A DNA stretch of 64,000 bases from Crocosphaera sp. UHCC 0190 (GCF_034932065.1 NZ_JAYGHP010000011.1:62001-126000), one strand, 5' to 3'. Counted from the stretch's first letter, positions 1-8,793 are shown. Numbers and translations are program-made. The notes: generated from the letters alone by a model not told the origin.

Positions 1-3000
1 CCTTAACAAAATTGTCCCCACAATTCCGATTAATGGTATTTTTAATGGTACCTTTGATCTTATAGGCAATCTCAATTCTAACTTAAAGGAAATTCAAGCA
101 AAGGGAGAGGGAATGTTAGCCGTTGGTGGGGGAAAAATTAAAGCCCAAAATATCCAATTACATCAAAAAAATTGGTCAACCCAATTAATGACAGAAAATG
201 TCAGTTTTAATCATTTAAGTGAGCAAATTCCCCAATATTTAAACGGCAAATTAAATAGTCATTTAACACTATCCGGTAACATTGATTCCCCCTTAAATAG
301 TCTAAAAGCTCAAGGAAAAGGCAATTTAGCCCTAGCCAAAGGTACGATAACGGCTCAAGCTGTAACCATCACTAACGGAAAATTTACGACAACTTTATTG
401 CCTCAATCTATTGCCTTAACGCCTTTTTCTTCTCAGTTAAAAGGCAATTTAGATGGCGAAATAACTGTAAGTGGATTATTAACAAATATTTCCCCTGAGT
501 ATTTACAAGCTAAAGGGGAATTAAGCTTAAGTCAAGGATTATCTAAGTTTGACCATCCCTTGACAACTTTAGTCAGTTGGAATGGACAACGGTTAACCTT
601 AGAAAACGTCAGCGCATCTGGTTTACAGGGAAAAGGATGGATAGACATCAGTTTAGAAGGAAAATCTGAGCAATTAGCCATGATTGAGGGATTTTTCCTG
701 GATATTGCCGCCAAAAACTTTAATTTAATCAATTTACCTCTATCCTCTCCCATTCCGGGGTTAAATTATGGTGGAAAAGTCGATTTTGATGGAGTAGTTG
801 CGGGAACTCCCAAACTTCCCACCATTAACGGAGAAATGGCCCTAGTTAATCTAAACATAGGAGAACTCAAGTTTGAACCTGTATTAACGGGAGATATTCA
901 AGGAAATCCCCAAAAAGGAATTAAAATAGCACTAAATGGCAAAACCGATCAACTTCATCTAGAACTAGATCCCAAATTAAACCCCTTAACCTTAGCCATC
1001 AAACAGGGGAAAATACAAGCAACCGCAACCCGTCAACAAGAACAATTTATCATTGCAACCAAAGATATTCCCTTACAATTAGTGCAAAAATTCGCCAAAA
1101 CTTGGTATAAAACCCCTAATAACCTACTTTCCCAAACTATAGCAGGGGACTTGTCCGGTCAATTTACCGTTAATCTTAAAACAGGGGCGATCGCAGGTCA
1201 AGAAGTTGCCATTCTTAACCCCATGATAGGAAATATCAAAGGAAAAGAATTTACAGGGAACTTTCACTATGCTAAAGGAAGTTTAGCCCTAAAAGATGGT
1301 CAATTTTCCAGCAATAACAGTCAATATGACCTCAATGGCAAATATACTGCAACCCCCCAAGGGCCTGATCTCGTAGCTAATATAGGCATTAATCAAGGCA
1401 ATTTACAAGATATCCTAGAAACCCTACAAATTTTTGAATTAACAGACTTAAAACGGGGTTTAAACCCGCCAAACTACGCCAAAGCTGCCGATCTCTATCC
1501 AAAACCTCCTGAAGACCCCTCCTCCCTTCCTCCCCTTTCAACCGTCGGGACGGATAACGTTTCTCTCAGCGATCGCTTGACCCATTTTGCAGATATTAAC
1601 GCATGGTTGCAACAGCAACAGCAACAACAGCAAAAAACGTCACCCCTTCCCCCCCTCAAAGACTTACAAGGCAAATTTAATGGTGAGTTGGCCCTTAAAT
1701 TTGCTCCCAAAACTGGACTAGACGGGAATTTTGAGCTAAAAGGAGAAAATTGGCAATGGGGGACTTATGGGTTAAGTCAATTTCAGGCCAAAGGCAACTG
1801 GAAACAGGGAATTTTGACCTTAGAACCCCTAAACTTGCAGTTAGGAGACAGTCAGATCGCTTTTGCTGGCCGCATTGGGGATAAGATGCAACAGGGAACC
1901 CTTCAAGTCATCAATATTCCCTTAGAAACGGTGTCAACTTGGGTAGACTTACCAGAAACCGTCAATATTGGGGGACAACTCAACGGAAGCATGAAGTTAG
2001 AAGGAACCCGTGACAACCCCCAAGCAACAGGAAAACTGACGATCAACCACCCAACCATTAACCAAACCCCTTTAGGTGCAACAGAAGGACAATTTACCTA
2101 TAGTCGCGGTCAGTTTAATTTTACGGCCAGTAGTAACCTAGCGCGTCAGAGTGAACCCTTGATCATGGAGGGAAACTTTCCCTATCAGTTTCCTTTGGCC
2201 AAAGTTAAACCCGAAAGCGATCGCCTATTTCTCAAATTCCAGGCCCGAAATGAAGCATTAACCCTCCTCAATATTCTCAGCAAAGGACAAATTTCTTGGT
2301 TAGGGGGAGAGGGAGACGTACAATTAACCCTATCAGGAAGGGTTGACCCGAAACGGGGCATTCCCACCCAACTGCAAGGAGAGGGTTTAGCCCAGATTAA
2401 AAATGCCACCATTGCCGCTCAAATGATGCCCCAAGCCCCTTTAACCAAAGTTCAGGGCAAAATCTTCTTTAATTTAGATCAGATTATGGTTGAGGGTTTA
2501 ACAGGGCAATTTAGCGGGGGTCAAGTCGCCATGATGGGTTCTTTACCTCTACTGACAGAAATCCCACAAAAACAACCCTTAACCGTTCAATTTAATAATT
2601 TAGCCCTCAATCTTCCTCAACTCTATCAGGGGGGTGTTACAGGGTCATTAAACATTGCTGGAAGTGCCTTAAAGCCTAAAATTGGCGGCGATGTTCAGTT
2701 ATTTAATGGTCAGGTATTATTAGGGGAAGGAATGGCAGAAATGCACCAACGTGGGGGGTTATTAGGGTCTACAGAATTAACGGGGTTAAGATTAATTTTA
2801 GGAGAAAAAATTCTGATTACTCGCCCCCCAATTTTAACCTTTTTAGCGACGGGAGGGTTAACCTTAAATGGCACTTTAAACCAACCCAAACCGGAAGGTC
2901 AAATTAAGCTAGAAAATGGGTTGGTGAATCTATTTGCTAGTCAGTTAAGATTAGCCGGGGGTGACAATAATATCGCCCAATTTTATCCCCATAAAGGACT

Positions 3001-3604
3001 CGATCCTTACTTAGATATTAGACTCTTTGCTGCGGCCACAGAAACCAATCGTAATACAGTGAGTATTGACCCCCTTTCTTCAGAAGTTGAGGAACCCTTT
3101 AGTGCGAACAAGGATAGTTTACAAACGGTGAGAATTCAAGCAGAAGTTCAAGGGTTTGCTAGTCAAATTACCAATGGAATTCAACTGAGTAGTCAACCGA
3201 AAAGAAGTCAGCAACAAATTATTACCTTATTAGGGGGAAATTTCCTGAATACATTAGGGACAGGAGAGACAACTTTAGGATTAGCAAATTTAGCGGGAAG
3301 TGCTGTATTAGGCCCAGTTCAAGGGGCCATTGGAGAAGCTTTAGGACTCAATGAATTTCGCATTTTTCCCACCCCATTAATTAATGAAAAAGATCGCATT
3401 GATTCTTCTTCTATCGGGGTTGCAGCAGAAGCAGGGGTTAATGTGACTCAAGATTTATCCCTATCAATTCAGAAAATTATGAACAGCGATCGCCCAGCAC
3501 AATTTGGTCTTCGTTATCGTATTAATGACAGTACAACCTTACGAGGATCGAGTAATTTTTCTGATGATAATAGAGGAAGTATTCAATTTGAACAGCGATT
3601 TTAA
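1..3604 (+). CDS. TamB-like (DUF490) translocation/assembly module protein, 5'-truncated by window edge
   Basis: This is the C-terminal part of a very large TamB/DUF490-type protein, thought to bridge inner and outer membranes and to help outer-membrane protein insertion or lipid transport. The frame is open from base 2, so the start lies outside the window. At least 1,200 residues are visible, made of repeated beta-strand units (patterns such as LNGKL, LSGNID, VNLNIG) typical of the long beta-groove. The last 350 residues hold the conserved DUF490 end, with the LLGGNFLNTLG segment and a terminal aromatic residue (FEQRF). A Gln tract encoded near 1609-1635 sits in a Pro-rich linker. The GNAT gene follows with almost no gap. 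Family assignment is from sequence style; exact partners are unknown. Confidence 0.85.
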   Translation, partial: LNKIVPTIPINGIFNGTFDLIGNLNSNLKEIQAKGEGMLAVGGGKIKAQNIQLHQKNWSTQLMTENVSFNHLSEQIPQYLNGKLNSHLTLSGNIDSPLNSLKAQGKGNLALAKGTITAQAVTITNGKFTTTLLPQSIALTPFSSQLKGNLDGEITVSGLLTNISPEYLQAKGELSLSQGLSKFDHPLTTLVSWNGQRLTLENVSASGLQGKGWIDISLEGKSEQLAMIEGFFLDIAAKNFNLINLPLSSPIPGLNYGGKVDFDGVVAGTPKLPTINGEMALVNLNIGELKFEPVLTGDIQGNPQKGIKIALNGKTDQLHLELDPKLNPLTLAIKQGKIQATATRQQEQFIIATKDIPLQLVQKFAKTWYKTPNNLLSQTIAGDLSGQFTVNLKTGAIAGQEVAILNPMIGNIKGKEFTGNFHYAKGSLALKDGQFSSNNSQYDLNGKYTATPQGPDLVANIGINQGNLQDILETLQIFELTDLKRGLNPPNYAKAADLYPKPPEDPSSLPPLSTVGTDNVSLSDRLTHFADINAWLQQQQQQQQKTSPLPPLKDLQGKFNGELALKFAPKTGLDGNFELKGENWQWGTYGLSQFQAKGNWKQGILTLEPLNLQLGDSQIAFAGRIGDKMQQGTLQVINIPLETVSTWVDLPETVNIGGQLNGSMKLEGTRDNPQATGKLTINHPTINQTPLGATEGQFTYSRGQFNFTASSNLARQSEPLIMEGNFPYQFPLAKVKPESDRLFLKFQARNEALTLLNILSKGQISWLGGEGDVQLTLSGRVDPKRGIPTQLQGEGLAQIKNATIAAQMMPQAPLTKVQGKIFFNLDQIMVEGLTGQFSGGQVAMMGSLPLLTEIPQKQPLTVQFNNLALNLPQLYQGGVTGSLNIAGSALKPKIGGDVQLFNGQVLLGEGMAEMHQRGGLLGSTELTGLRLILGEKILITRPPILTFLATGGLTLNGTLNQPKPEGQIKLENGLVNLFASQLRLAGGDNNIAQFYPHKGLDPYLDIRLFAAATETNRNTVSIDPLSSEVEEPFSANKDSLQTVRIQAEVQGFASQITNGIQLSSQPKRSQQQIITLLGGNFLNTLGTGETTLGLANLAGSAVLGPVQGAIGEALGLNEFRIFPTPLINEKDRIDSSSIGVAAEAGVNVTQDLSLSIQKIMNSDRPAQFGLRYRINDSTTLRGSSNFSDDNRGSIQFEQRF

Positions 3605-3610
3605 GTGCAG

Positions 3611-4093
3611 ATGAAAACGTACTATAAAAACTATTTAATCAGAGATTGGCAACCGAGCGATCGCCTTCTAGCTGCTAAAGTAATTGAAACCGTATTACAG
3701 GAATATGGTTTACCTTGGCAACCCGAAGAAGCTGACCAAGATGTGATAGAAATTGAGCAATTTTATCTACAGGTTGGGGGAGAATTTTGGATAATTGAAA
3801 ACCAGGGTAAAATTGTTGGCACTGCTGCTTATTATCCCATCCATAAACAAGATCATGCTGTAGAAATTCGCAAGATGTATTTATTACCTGATGTGAGAGG
3901 TAAAGGGTTAGGAAGGTTTTTATTAGAACAATTAGAAACTGTCATTCAACAAAAAGGCTTTAAAACCATTATTATTGAGACAGCAAGTGTTTTAGAAGAA
4001 GCCGTGATCTTGTATGAAAAATCAGGCTATGAACCCATTACAGAAGTCGAGACAAAACGCTGCGATCGCGCTTATATTAAAAAACTAACTTAA
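3611..4093 (+). CDS. GNAT family N-acetyltransferase
   Basis: A small cytosolic acetyltransferase of about 160 residues. It carries the acetyl-CoA binding motif A as MYLLPDVRGKGLGRFLLEQL (the RGKGLG loop), followed by the helix and the IIIETASVLEEAVILYEKSGY segment typical of motif B. A GTG six bases upstream (3605) directly follows the TamB stop. I prefer the ATG, but the two starts differ by only two residues. It is probably translationally coupled to the upstream gene. Its last 9 bases overlap the convergent chorismate lyase gene. The substrate cannot be told from sequence. Confidence 0.85.
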   Translation: MKTYYKNYLIRDWQPSDRLLAAKVIETVLQEYGLPWQPEEADQDVIEIEQFYLQVGGEFWIIENQGKIVGTAAYYPIHKQDHAVEIRKMYLLPDVRGKGLGRFLLEQLETVIQQKGFKTIIIETASVLEEAVILYEKSGYEPITEVETKRCDRAYIKKLT

Positions 4094-4696
4094 ACTCATT
4101 TCTCCCAGATATTTCTGTAAATAAGGGGAAAAAACTTCATAAATCAAAGTCAAAGGTTTGCGATCGTGCCAAAATAAATAATGTCGTCCCCAAAAAGGCC
4201 CTTTTTCATGAAAAGCGTCTTCTAATACCGAAGAATTACCAGAATAAATCCCTTGGATATCGCGGTATAATTCCGTATGTAACCGTGACAGACTCTCCCA
4301 AATGGGTAAAGAACGATTTTGTAGATACTCGTCTACATGGTTTCCATCCCACCAAGAAGCAGCATAAGCTAATCTTTGACCAGAAGCTGTCCTTAACCAC
4401 ACCTGTCGTCTTAACCTCGGTTCAGGTATAATGTCAATCTGCGGTGGGGCCCCATCATTTTCGCTACCAATGGGAGACATATCTATCAGATCAATCTCGG
4501 TTTTTTCCGTCGTTAACAATTGTAAATGACGAGTTGGGGAACCATCCCCCAATAATAAAATTTGCCACGCAGGGGATAATTGAGAATGGGGTAAGCCTTG
4601 CTTTACGATATCTTCGCCGCCTTCCCAAATAATGTCAAGGGCGTGCCATTTATGGGCTAAAGTGCTGCTGTGAGAGGGTTTCAGGTTAGCTGTCAA
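4085..4696 (-). CDS. Chorismate lyase-like protein (DUF98), 4-hydroxybenzoate formation for plastoquinone
   Basis: A 203-residue protein resembling cyanobacterial chorismate-pyruvate lyases (Synechocystis Sll1797 type). These convert chorismate to 4-hydroxybenzoate plus pyruvate, the entry step to plastoquinone. Recognisable family segments are LSPAWQILLLGDGSPTRHLQ near the N terminus, RRQVWLRTASGQRLAYAASWW in the middle, and an Arg-Glu rich end with LIYEVFSP. The only sensible start is TTG at 4696, since the next ATG would remove the conserved N-terminal segment. It converges on the GNAT gene with a 9-base overlap. The assignment is by family recognition and the activity is inferred. Confidence 0.75.
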   Translation of the reverse strand: MTANLKPSHSSTLAHKWHALDIIWEGGEDIVKQGLPHSQLSPAWQILLLGDGSPTRHLQLLTTEKTEIDLIDMSPIGSENDGAPPQIDIIPEPRLRRQVWLRTASGQRLAYAASWWDGNHVDEYLQNRSLPIWESLSRLHTELYRDIQGIYSGNSSVLEDAFHEKGPFWGRHYLFWHDRKPLTLIYEVFSPYLQKYLGEMSLS

Positions 4697-4781
4697 GGTT
4701 CTTAATAAAACTTCACTAATCTTTAAGTTTTATCATAGCAAAACCTTAGTTATTTAATCAATAAACCTTAATTGAGGGTTG

Positions 4782-4809
4782 GGGACGTAAGCGATAGGGT
4801 TTGCGTCCC
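4782..4809. repeat. Hairpin of the GGGACG/CGTCCC type
   Basis: An imperfect palindrome: GGGACGTAA and TTGCGTCCC flank a 10-base loop. It is followed on the plus strand by TTTG. It belongs to a loose group of GC-rich hairpins found at gene ends across this window. It may be a leftover REP-like repeat rather than a terminator. Confidence 0.5.
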
Positions 4810-4849
4810 TTTGTTATAATGGTTAAACTTAAAAGAATTATCACGATTT

Positions 4850-4948
4850 ATGAGCAATTCTGTCCTAGAAACTGTTATTCAGCAAATAGAAAAACTAACA
4901 CCTGTTTTATTTGTTGGTTGGGTTGACGTAAGGAAACCCAATAATTGA
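4850..4948 (+). pseudogene. Remnant of a small antitoxin-like gene
   Basis: A 32-residue reading frame beginning MSNSVLETVIQQIEKLTP. This looks like the first helix of small cyanobacterial antitoxin-type proteins (compare the antitoxin-like gene at 16669). After LTP the sequence changes into repeat-like DNA (GGTTGGGTTGACGTAAGG) and stops, so the rest is lost. A TATAAT hexamer lies 33 bases upstream at 4815-4820. Degraded remnant is the best reading; a functional 32-residue peptide cannot be excluded. Confidence 0.35.
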
Positions 4949-4968
4949 GATTAATTCTGATAGGTTTT

Positions 4969-4995
4969 GATGGGTTACGCTATCGCTAATCCATC
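4969..4995. repeat. 27-base palindrome that supplies the hicB stop codon
   Basis: The near-perfect dyad GATGGGTTACGC / GCTAATCCATC is centred on TATC. Together with the adjacent GGTTGGGTTGACGTAAGG repeat it looks like part of a dispersed GGGTTACG-type palindromic repeat. The terminal codons of the minus-strand hicB gene, including its TAG at 4986-4988, lie inside it. Confidence 0.55.
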
Positions 4996-5204
4996 CTACA
5001 AAATAGAGGTTCAGGTAATGCTTCATTATCAGCTTCATAAGCAATAATTAGGGATTCTATAGCCTCTTTTCCCTTAGCAACAGCTTCCTCATAAGTATCT
5101 CCATGAGTGCGCCAATATTGCCCTGGAAAATCAGGTAATGCTACCAAAAAACAATCATCTTCATCAGACCATTGAATGACCATGCGATATTTAATTTGTT
5201 CCAT
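4986..5204 (-). CDS. hicB: HicB-family antitoxin
   Basis: A 72-residue protein with the HicB RNase-H-like fold pattern: YRMVIQWSDEDDCFLVALPDFPGQYWRTHGDTYEEAVAKGKEAIES. These proteins neutralise the HicA mRNA interferase and often repress their own operon. It follows hicA on the minus strand, overlapping it by 14 bases, the usual HicAB arrangement. The protein is at the short end for the family, with no DNA-binding tail visible. Its last residues (CRMD) and its stop codon come from a palindromic repeat, so the natural C terminus may have been replaced. Confidence 0.85.
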   Translation of the reverse strand: MEQIKYRMVIQWSDEDDCFLVALPDFPGQYWRTHGDTYEEAVAKGKEAIESLIIAYEADNEALPEPLFCRMD

Positions 5205-5409
5205 TTTCTCGCTTCCTCTTAACTTCTTGAATTGCTTGTTTTACTTCTTTTTCTTGATAAAGCTTTGCATCTTCACTGTCTTTTCCAGAAACTGTTATCT
5301 TACCAGAATACAGAGAATGTACCCAGTTTGTATGACTACCTTTTCCTGGTTTTTGAATAAACCCAGTTTTGCGTAGCATTTGCTTTAACTCTCTAACTTT
5401 TTTAGGCAT
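5191..5409 (-). CDS. hicA: HicA-family mRNA interferase toxin
   Basis: A 72-residue double-stranded-RNA-binding-like protein with the HicA signature KMLRKTGF-type helix (here ELKQMLRKTGF) and the catalytic-His segment PGKGSHTNW (His26). Such toxins cleave mRNA when not bound by HicB. It is the first gene of the pair on the minus strand and overlaps hicB by 14 bases. The C-terminal half (GKITVSGKDSEDAKLYQEKEV) is somewhat unlike the usual hydrophobic end, but the length is normal. A standalone chromosomal toxin-antitoxin module is likely. Confidence 0.85.
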   Translation of the reverse strand: MPKKVRELKQMLRKTGFIQKPGKGSHTNWVHSLYSGKITVSGKDSEDAKLYQEKEVKQAIQEVKRKRENGTN

Positions 5410-5586
5410 TTTGCCACTAAGTTTTTCTGTTCATCTATTGATTATAACTTAAGAGGACAAACTCATGACTATTCTCACCACTCAATTCAACCTCAGAACC
5501 GATAATAATGGCATTCCTGGGACAATTATTAATCAGTGTCAGCATTTTTTTGACTTAATTTAGTGACAAATGCTACACTGAAATAT

Positions 5587-6477
5587 ATGTTAGGATTCAT
5601 GGCTTTAAATAAACCATCGGGGTTAACGTCTCATGATTGCGTCGCTAGAGTGAGACGACTGTTAAAATTAAAGAAAGTGGGCCACGGTGGAACCCTTGAT
5701 CCTTTAGCAACGGGAGTTTTACCCATTGCCGTGGGAAGAGCAACCCGTTTATTGCAATTTTTGCCGGAAAATAAGTCTTATCATGCCAAAATTCGTCTAG
5801 GAATGCAAACTACAACGGATGATCTCGAAGGAGAGGTAATTAAGACGCAACCGACCCCTAATTTAAGCTTAGAAGACATTCAACCCCTATTAAAGCAGTT
5901 TATTGGCAGTATTCAACAAATTCCCCCGGCTTATAGTGCTATTCAAAAAGACGGAAAACGCTTGTATGAGTTAGCTAGGAAAGGGGAAATCGTAGAAGTT
6001 CCCGTAAGAACGGTTGAAGTCACCAAAATTGATATATTAGGGTGGTATCCTGGGGAATTTCCCGAATTAGACTTAGATATATATTGCGGCCCAGGGACTT
6101 ATATTCGGGCGATCGCCAGAGATCTTGGCACAAAATTAAATATTGGGGGAACCTTGGCCGGGTTAAAACGCACCGAAAGTTGTGGGATGATACTATCAGA
6201 AACAATTACATTAGAAGAACTTAAAATACAAATTGAACAAGAAACTTTTTCCTTAATTAAACCGGAATTAGTTCTAAAACATTTACCCATAATTACTCTA
6301 TCTTTAGAAGAAGGTAAACGCTGGTGTCAAGGTCAAAAGATCCCTATTAATCTTGAATTATTATCTTCAATTATACGAGTTAATGATGAAACAGGAGAAT
6401 TTTTAGGGATTGGAAATTTAAGGGAAGAAGATGACTATCAATTACTGATTCCCCAAGTAGTTATTAAATTGTACTAG
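5587..6477 (+). CDS. truB: tRNA pseudouridine(55) synthase
   Basis: Makes pseudouridine-55 in the T-loop of tRNAs. The N terminus GFMALNKPSGLTSHDCVARVR and the catalytic block GHGGTLDPLATGVLPIAVG (catalytic Asp38) are diagnostic. KSYHAKIRLG and the later RTESCGM segment complete the TruB fold, with a PUA-like tail. I use the ATG at 5587 because family members begin about three residues before GF; an in-frame GTG at 5563 would add eight unconserved residues. A palindrome begins on its last base. Confidence 0.95.
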   Translation: MLGFMALNKPSGLTSHDCVARVRRLLKLKKVGHGGTLDPLATGVLPIAVGRATRLLQFLPENKSYHAKIRLGMQTTTDDLEGEVIKTQPTPNLSLEDIQPLLKQFIGSIQQIPPAYSAIQKDGKRLYELARKGEIVEVPVRTVEVTKIDILGWYPGEFPELDLDIYCGPGTYIRAIARDLGTKLNIGGTLAGLKRTESCGMILSETITLEELKIQIEQETFSLIKPELVLKHLPIITLSLEEGKRWCQGQKIPINLELLSSIIRVNDETGEFLGIGNLREEDDYQLLIPQVVIKLY

Positions 6478-6497
6478 GACAGAACAGTGTTATGTCC
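6477..6497. terminator. Palindrome immediately after truB
   Basis: GGACAGAACA and TGTTATGTCC form a 21-base dyad starting on the last base of the truB stop codon. It is followed by CTACAATT rather than a clear T run, so it may be a repeat-type hairpin rather than an efficient intrinsic terminator. Confidence 0.4.
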
Positions 6498-6666
6498 CTA
6501 CAATTATCAATTATCAATACTTCCCTTTTTTTCCACTTAAGAATCAAAATTAAAGCCAAATTTTCCCAAAAAATGGGACTGACATCCCAGGAGTTGATCG
6601 CCTAAGCTGAGGTTAATGATAAATCAACACCCAATCAATCGGTGTGAGGCAAAGGGAGGCTTAATT

Positions 6667-7392
6667 ATGTTTAACTTAAACTATGGTAAATCAGGCACTT
6701 ATACAGCGATCGCCCTCTTAATGGGAATTACAGCTATTGTCCCTTTTTATCCTTTACAACCCGCAACAGCGCAATTATTACCTCAACCTAGCAGAAATTC
6801 CACACCTAGCAGCGGAACCGTCGCCATTCCCGCAGGAACACGAATTCCTATGATGTTTGATGATGGAGAAAAGATTTTAGTCAGTGAAACAGAAATTGTC
6901 CCACTTACCTTAAAAACCGCCGCCACTGTTCGAGATGGTAACAGAAATGTCTTAATTCCCGCAGGTAGCGACGTGGTGGGAGAAATTCGCCCCGCCAGAG
7001 GTGGATCTCAATTTGTTTCCCGTGAAATCATCATCAATGGTCAAACCTATCCTTTTTATTCTAACTCTGCGGTAGTGACCACAACAGAAACCATTAACGA
7101 AGGGGCCAGTATTGGAGAAATTTTAGGGGGAACGGTAGCAGGGGCCGGGGCCGCTGCTATTATTGCCGGAGTCACAGGCGATCGCAGTATTGATGCCTTA
7201 GAAGTGTTAGCAGGGGCCGCTGTGGGAACCTTGGCCGGATGGGGTTTACCCGAAGCTGGAATCATCGGGGGAGGACAAAGTGAAGTGATTTCGATCGATC
7301 CGAACCAAGATTTAACCGTTACCTTACAATCGAGTTTTTCCGTTGCCAATAACAACTATCGGGGGAATGGCTATCGTCTCAGCTTCTTCTAA
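6667..7392 (+). CDS. Exported Gly/Ala-rich conserved protein of unknown function
   Basis: About 241 residues, beginning with a signal-peptide-like segment (ALLMGITAIVPFYPLQPATAQ; likely cleavage after ATA). The mature part starts with a Ser/Pro-rich linker. A beta domain follows (IPAGTRIPMMFDDGEKILVSETE ... LIPAGSDVVGEI), which resembles the domain of TrbI/VirB10-like proteins in cyanobacteria. Next is a Gly/Ala-rich hydrophobic stretch (GEILGGTVAGAGAAAIIAG) that could insert in a membrane. The start at 6667 is chosen for its GGGAGG ribosome site at 6654-6659 and its position just before the signal peptide. It overlaps the convergent TauE-like gene by 4 bases. Function unknown. Confidence 0.7.
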   Translation: MFNLNYGKSGTYTAIALLMGITAIVPFYPLQPATAQLLPQPSRNSTPSSGTVAIPAGTRIPMMFDDGEKILVSETEIVPLTLKTAATVRDGNRNVLIPAGSDVVGEIRPARGGSQFVSREIIINGQTYPFYSNSAVVTTTETINEGASIGEILGGTVAGAGAAAIIAGVTGDRSIDALEVLAGAAVGTLAGWGLPEAGIIGGGQSEVISIDPNQDLTVTLQSSFSVANNNYRGNGYRLSFF

Positions 7393-8171
7393 GGTTGTTG
7401 AACCAGGATAAAGGTGGCGACGGCGATCAAAAAATAACCAAAGCCTTTTTGTAACTGCTTACCCTCAATGTATTGGGATAAATAAGCCCCCAAAAAGGTG
7501 CCGAAGGCAGCAACAACGGTAAAAGATGCCATTAAACCCCAATTTAAGGGAACGGTTCCTACATAACCCAGAAACCCTGCGAGGGAATTGAGAGTAATAA
7601 TTAATAAAGATGTACCAATAGCTTCTTTCATGGGGGTATTGCCCAACAAAACTAAGGCGGGAACAATGGCGAAACCGCCACCAACCCCTACTAACCCCGT
7701 TAAAATGCCGATGGCTAGCCCTTCAGTGATCAGCCACAGCCAACAATATTGACAGATGGGAGGAGGATACAACTCAGTATCCTCTTTTTTTTCTGGAGAT
7801 GACAGGGAACCTTTACGAATCATGAAAATAGCGGCGACTAACATCATCACCCCAAATAACGAAAGTTGCAGGGTTTCTGTGATAAAGGGCAAATGAGCTA
7901 ATTTTGCCCCACAAAACGCCCCTGCCATGGTTGATGGGCCAAATATTAAAGCTTTTTTCAGGTTAATGTTGCCTTTTCGCCAATGGGGTATGGTTCCAAT
8001 TAAACTAACGGTTCCCACAATAACTAAGGTCATGGCGATCGCAGGTTTGGGAGAAATGCCCATGACGTAGACTAAAATAGGAAGGGCCAAAACCGAACCA
8101 CCGCCTCCTAATAATCCTAAACTTAATCCAATACAACCTGCTAATAAATGACCGATAATTTGTATCCACAT
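7389..8171 (-). CDS. TSUP family (TauE/SafE) sulfite/sulfur exporter-like permease
   Basis: A 260-residue inner-membrane protein with two repeated halves, each carrying the TSUP glycine motif (LSLGLLGGGGSVLALPILVY at the start and TGLVGVGGGFAIVPALVLLG in the second half), and about eight membrane helices. Family members move sulfite, thiosulfate or related anions. It lies 6 bases downstream of the rhodanese gene on the same strand, and behind a persulfide dioxygenase, so export of sulfite made by persulfide oxidation is a sensible inference. A cytosolic loop with a CQYC motif sits between the halves. Confidence 0.85.
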   Translation of the reverse strand: MWIQIIGHLLAGCIGLSLGLLGGGGSVLALPILVYVMGISPKPAIAMTLVIVGTVSLIGTIPHWRKGNINLKKALIFGPSTMAGAFCGAKLAHLPFITETLQLSLFGVMMLVAAIFMIRKGSLSSPEKKEDTELYPPPICQYCWLWLITEGLAIGILTGLVGVGGGFAIVPALVLLGNTPMKEAIGTSLLIITLNSLAGFLGYVGTVPLNWGLMASFTVVAAFGTFLGAYLSQYIEGKQLQKGFGYFLIAVATFILVQQP

Positions 8172-8177
8172 GATGGT

Positions 8178-8732
8178 TTATTGGTTATTAATTTGGTTAT
8201 AAGGCAGTTTTATTAAGAGGTTAGCCATCATACAGGTTCCTGAGATTCCTGCAAACATTAATCCTGCCCCAACAAAGCCACTTAAAATTAAAAACCAAGG
8301 GGAAATAAACGCGCCTAATATTGTTCCTGTAAAGACTAAAGAACCAGCGACTATTTGTACTTGTCGCATAATAGGAATCGGGGCATTTTTATTGATTTGT
8401 GTGGGATATCCTTGTTGTTTCCAAGCATTGAGTCCTCCTTGTAAATGGCTGATTTCGGTGTAACCTGATGCTAGGAGTTTTTGGGCTGCTTGATAGGAAC
8501 GGTTACTGCTTTGGCAATAGAGAATTAATGGTTTATTTGTTGTTTCCTGTTGTAATTTATTGGGATTAAATTGCGATAAAGGAAATAATTTTGCTCCAAC
8601 AATTCTTTCTCTAGCATATTCTACCGGTTCTCTAACATCAATTAAGGTGATTGTATTACTATCAATTAATTGTTTAAGAGTTGCGGGATCAATGGTATTA
8701 ATTGCTTGGTTTTTGTTAACTGTTTGACTCAT
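8178..8732 (-). CDS. Rhodanese domain protein with C-terminal DUF2892-like membrane segments
   Basis: About 184 residues. The N-terminal rhodanese domain (IDVREPVEYARERI and the active loop LYCQSSNRSY, catalytic Cys73) transfers sulfane sulfur. It is followed by two hydrophobic helices typical of DUF2892 (IVAGSLVFTGTILGAF, LSGFVGAGLMFAGISG), which would tether it to the membrane. The start at 8732 is supported by GGAGATTATT just upstream; a longer frame to 8774 lacks support. It is the central gene of a minus-strand group with a DUF3122-like gene upstream and the TauE-like exporter 6 bases downstream. Probable role: handling persulfide sulfur for export. Confidence 0.85.
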   Translation of the reverse strand: MSQTVNKNQAINTIDPATLKQLIDSNTITLIDVREPVEYARERIVGAKLFPLSQFNPNKLQQETTNKPLILYCQSSNRSYQAAQKLLASGYTEISHLQGGLNAWKQQGYPTQINKNAPIPIMRQVQIVAGSLVFTGTILGAFISPWFLILSGFVGAGLMFAGISGTCMMANLLIKLPYNQINNQ

Positions 8733-8793
8733 AATAATCTCCTGATTTTTATTTCTATGAATTCTGTAATACAAGCATCTTGCTTGTGACAGC

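Noticed and set aside
5465-5563. A 32-codon frame upstream of truB
   Set aside because: It overlaps the longer truB open frame, has no family pattern, and is likely chance, though it may be a gene scrap.
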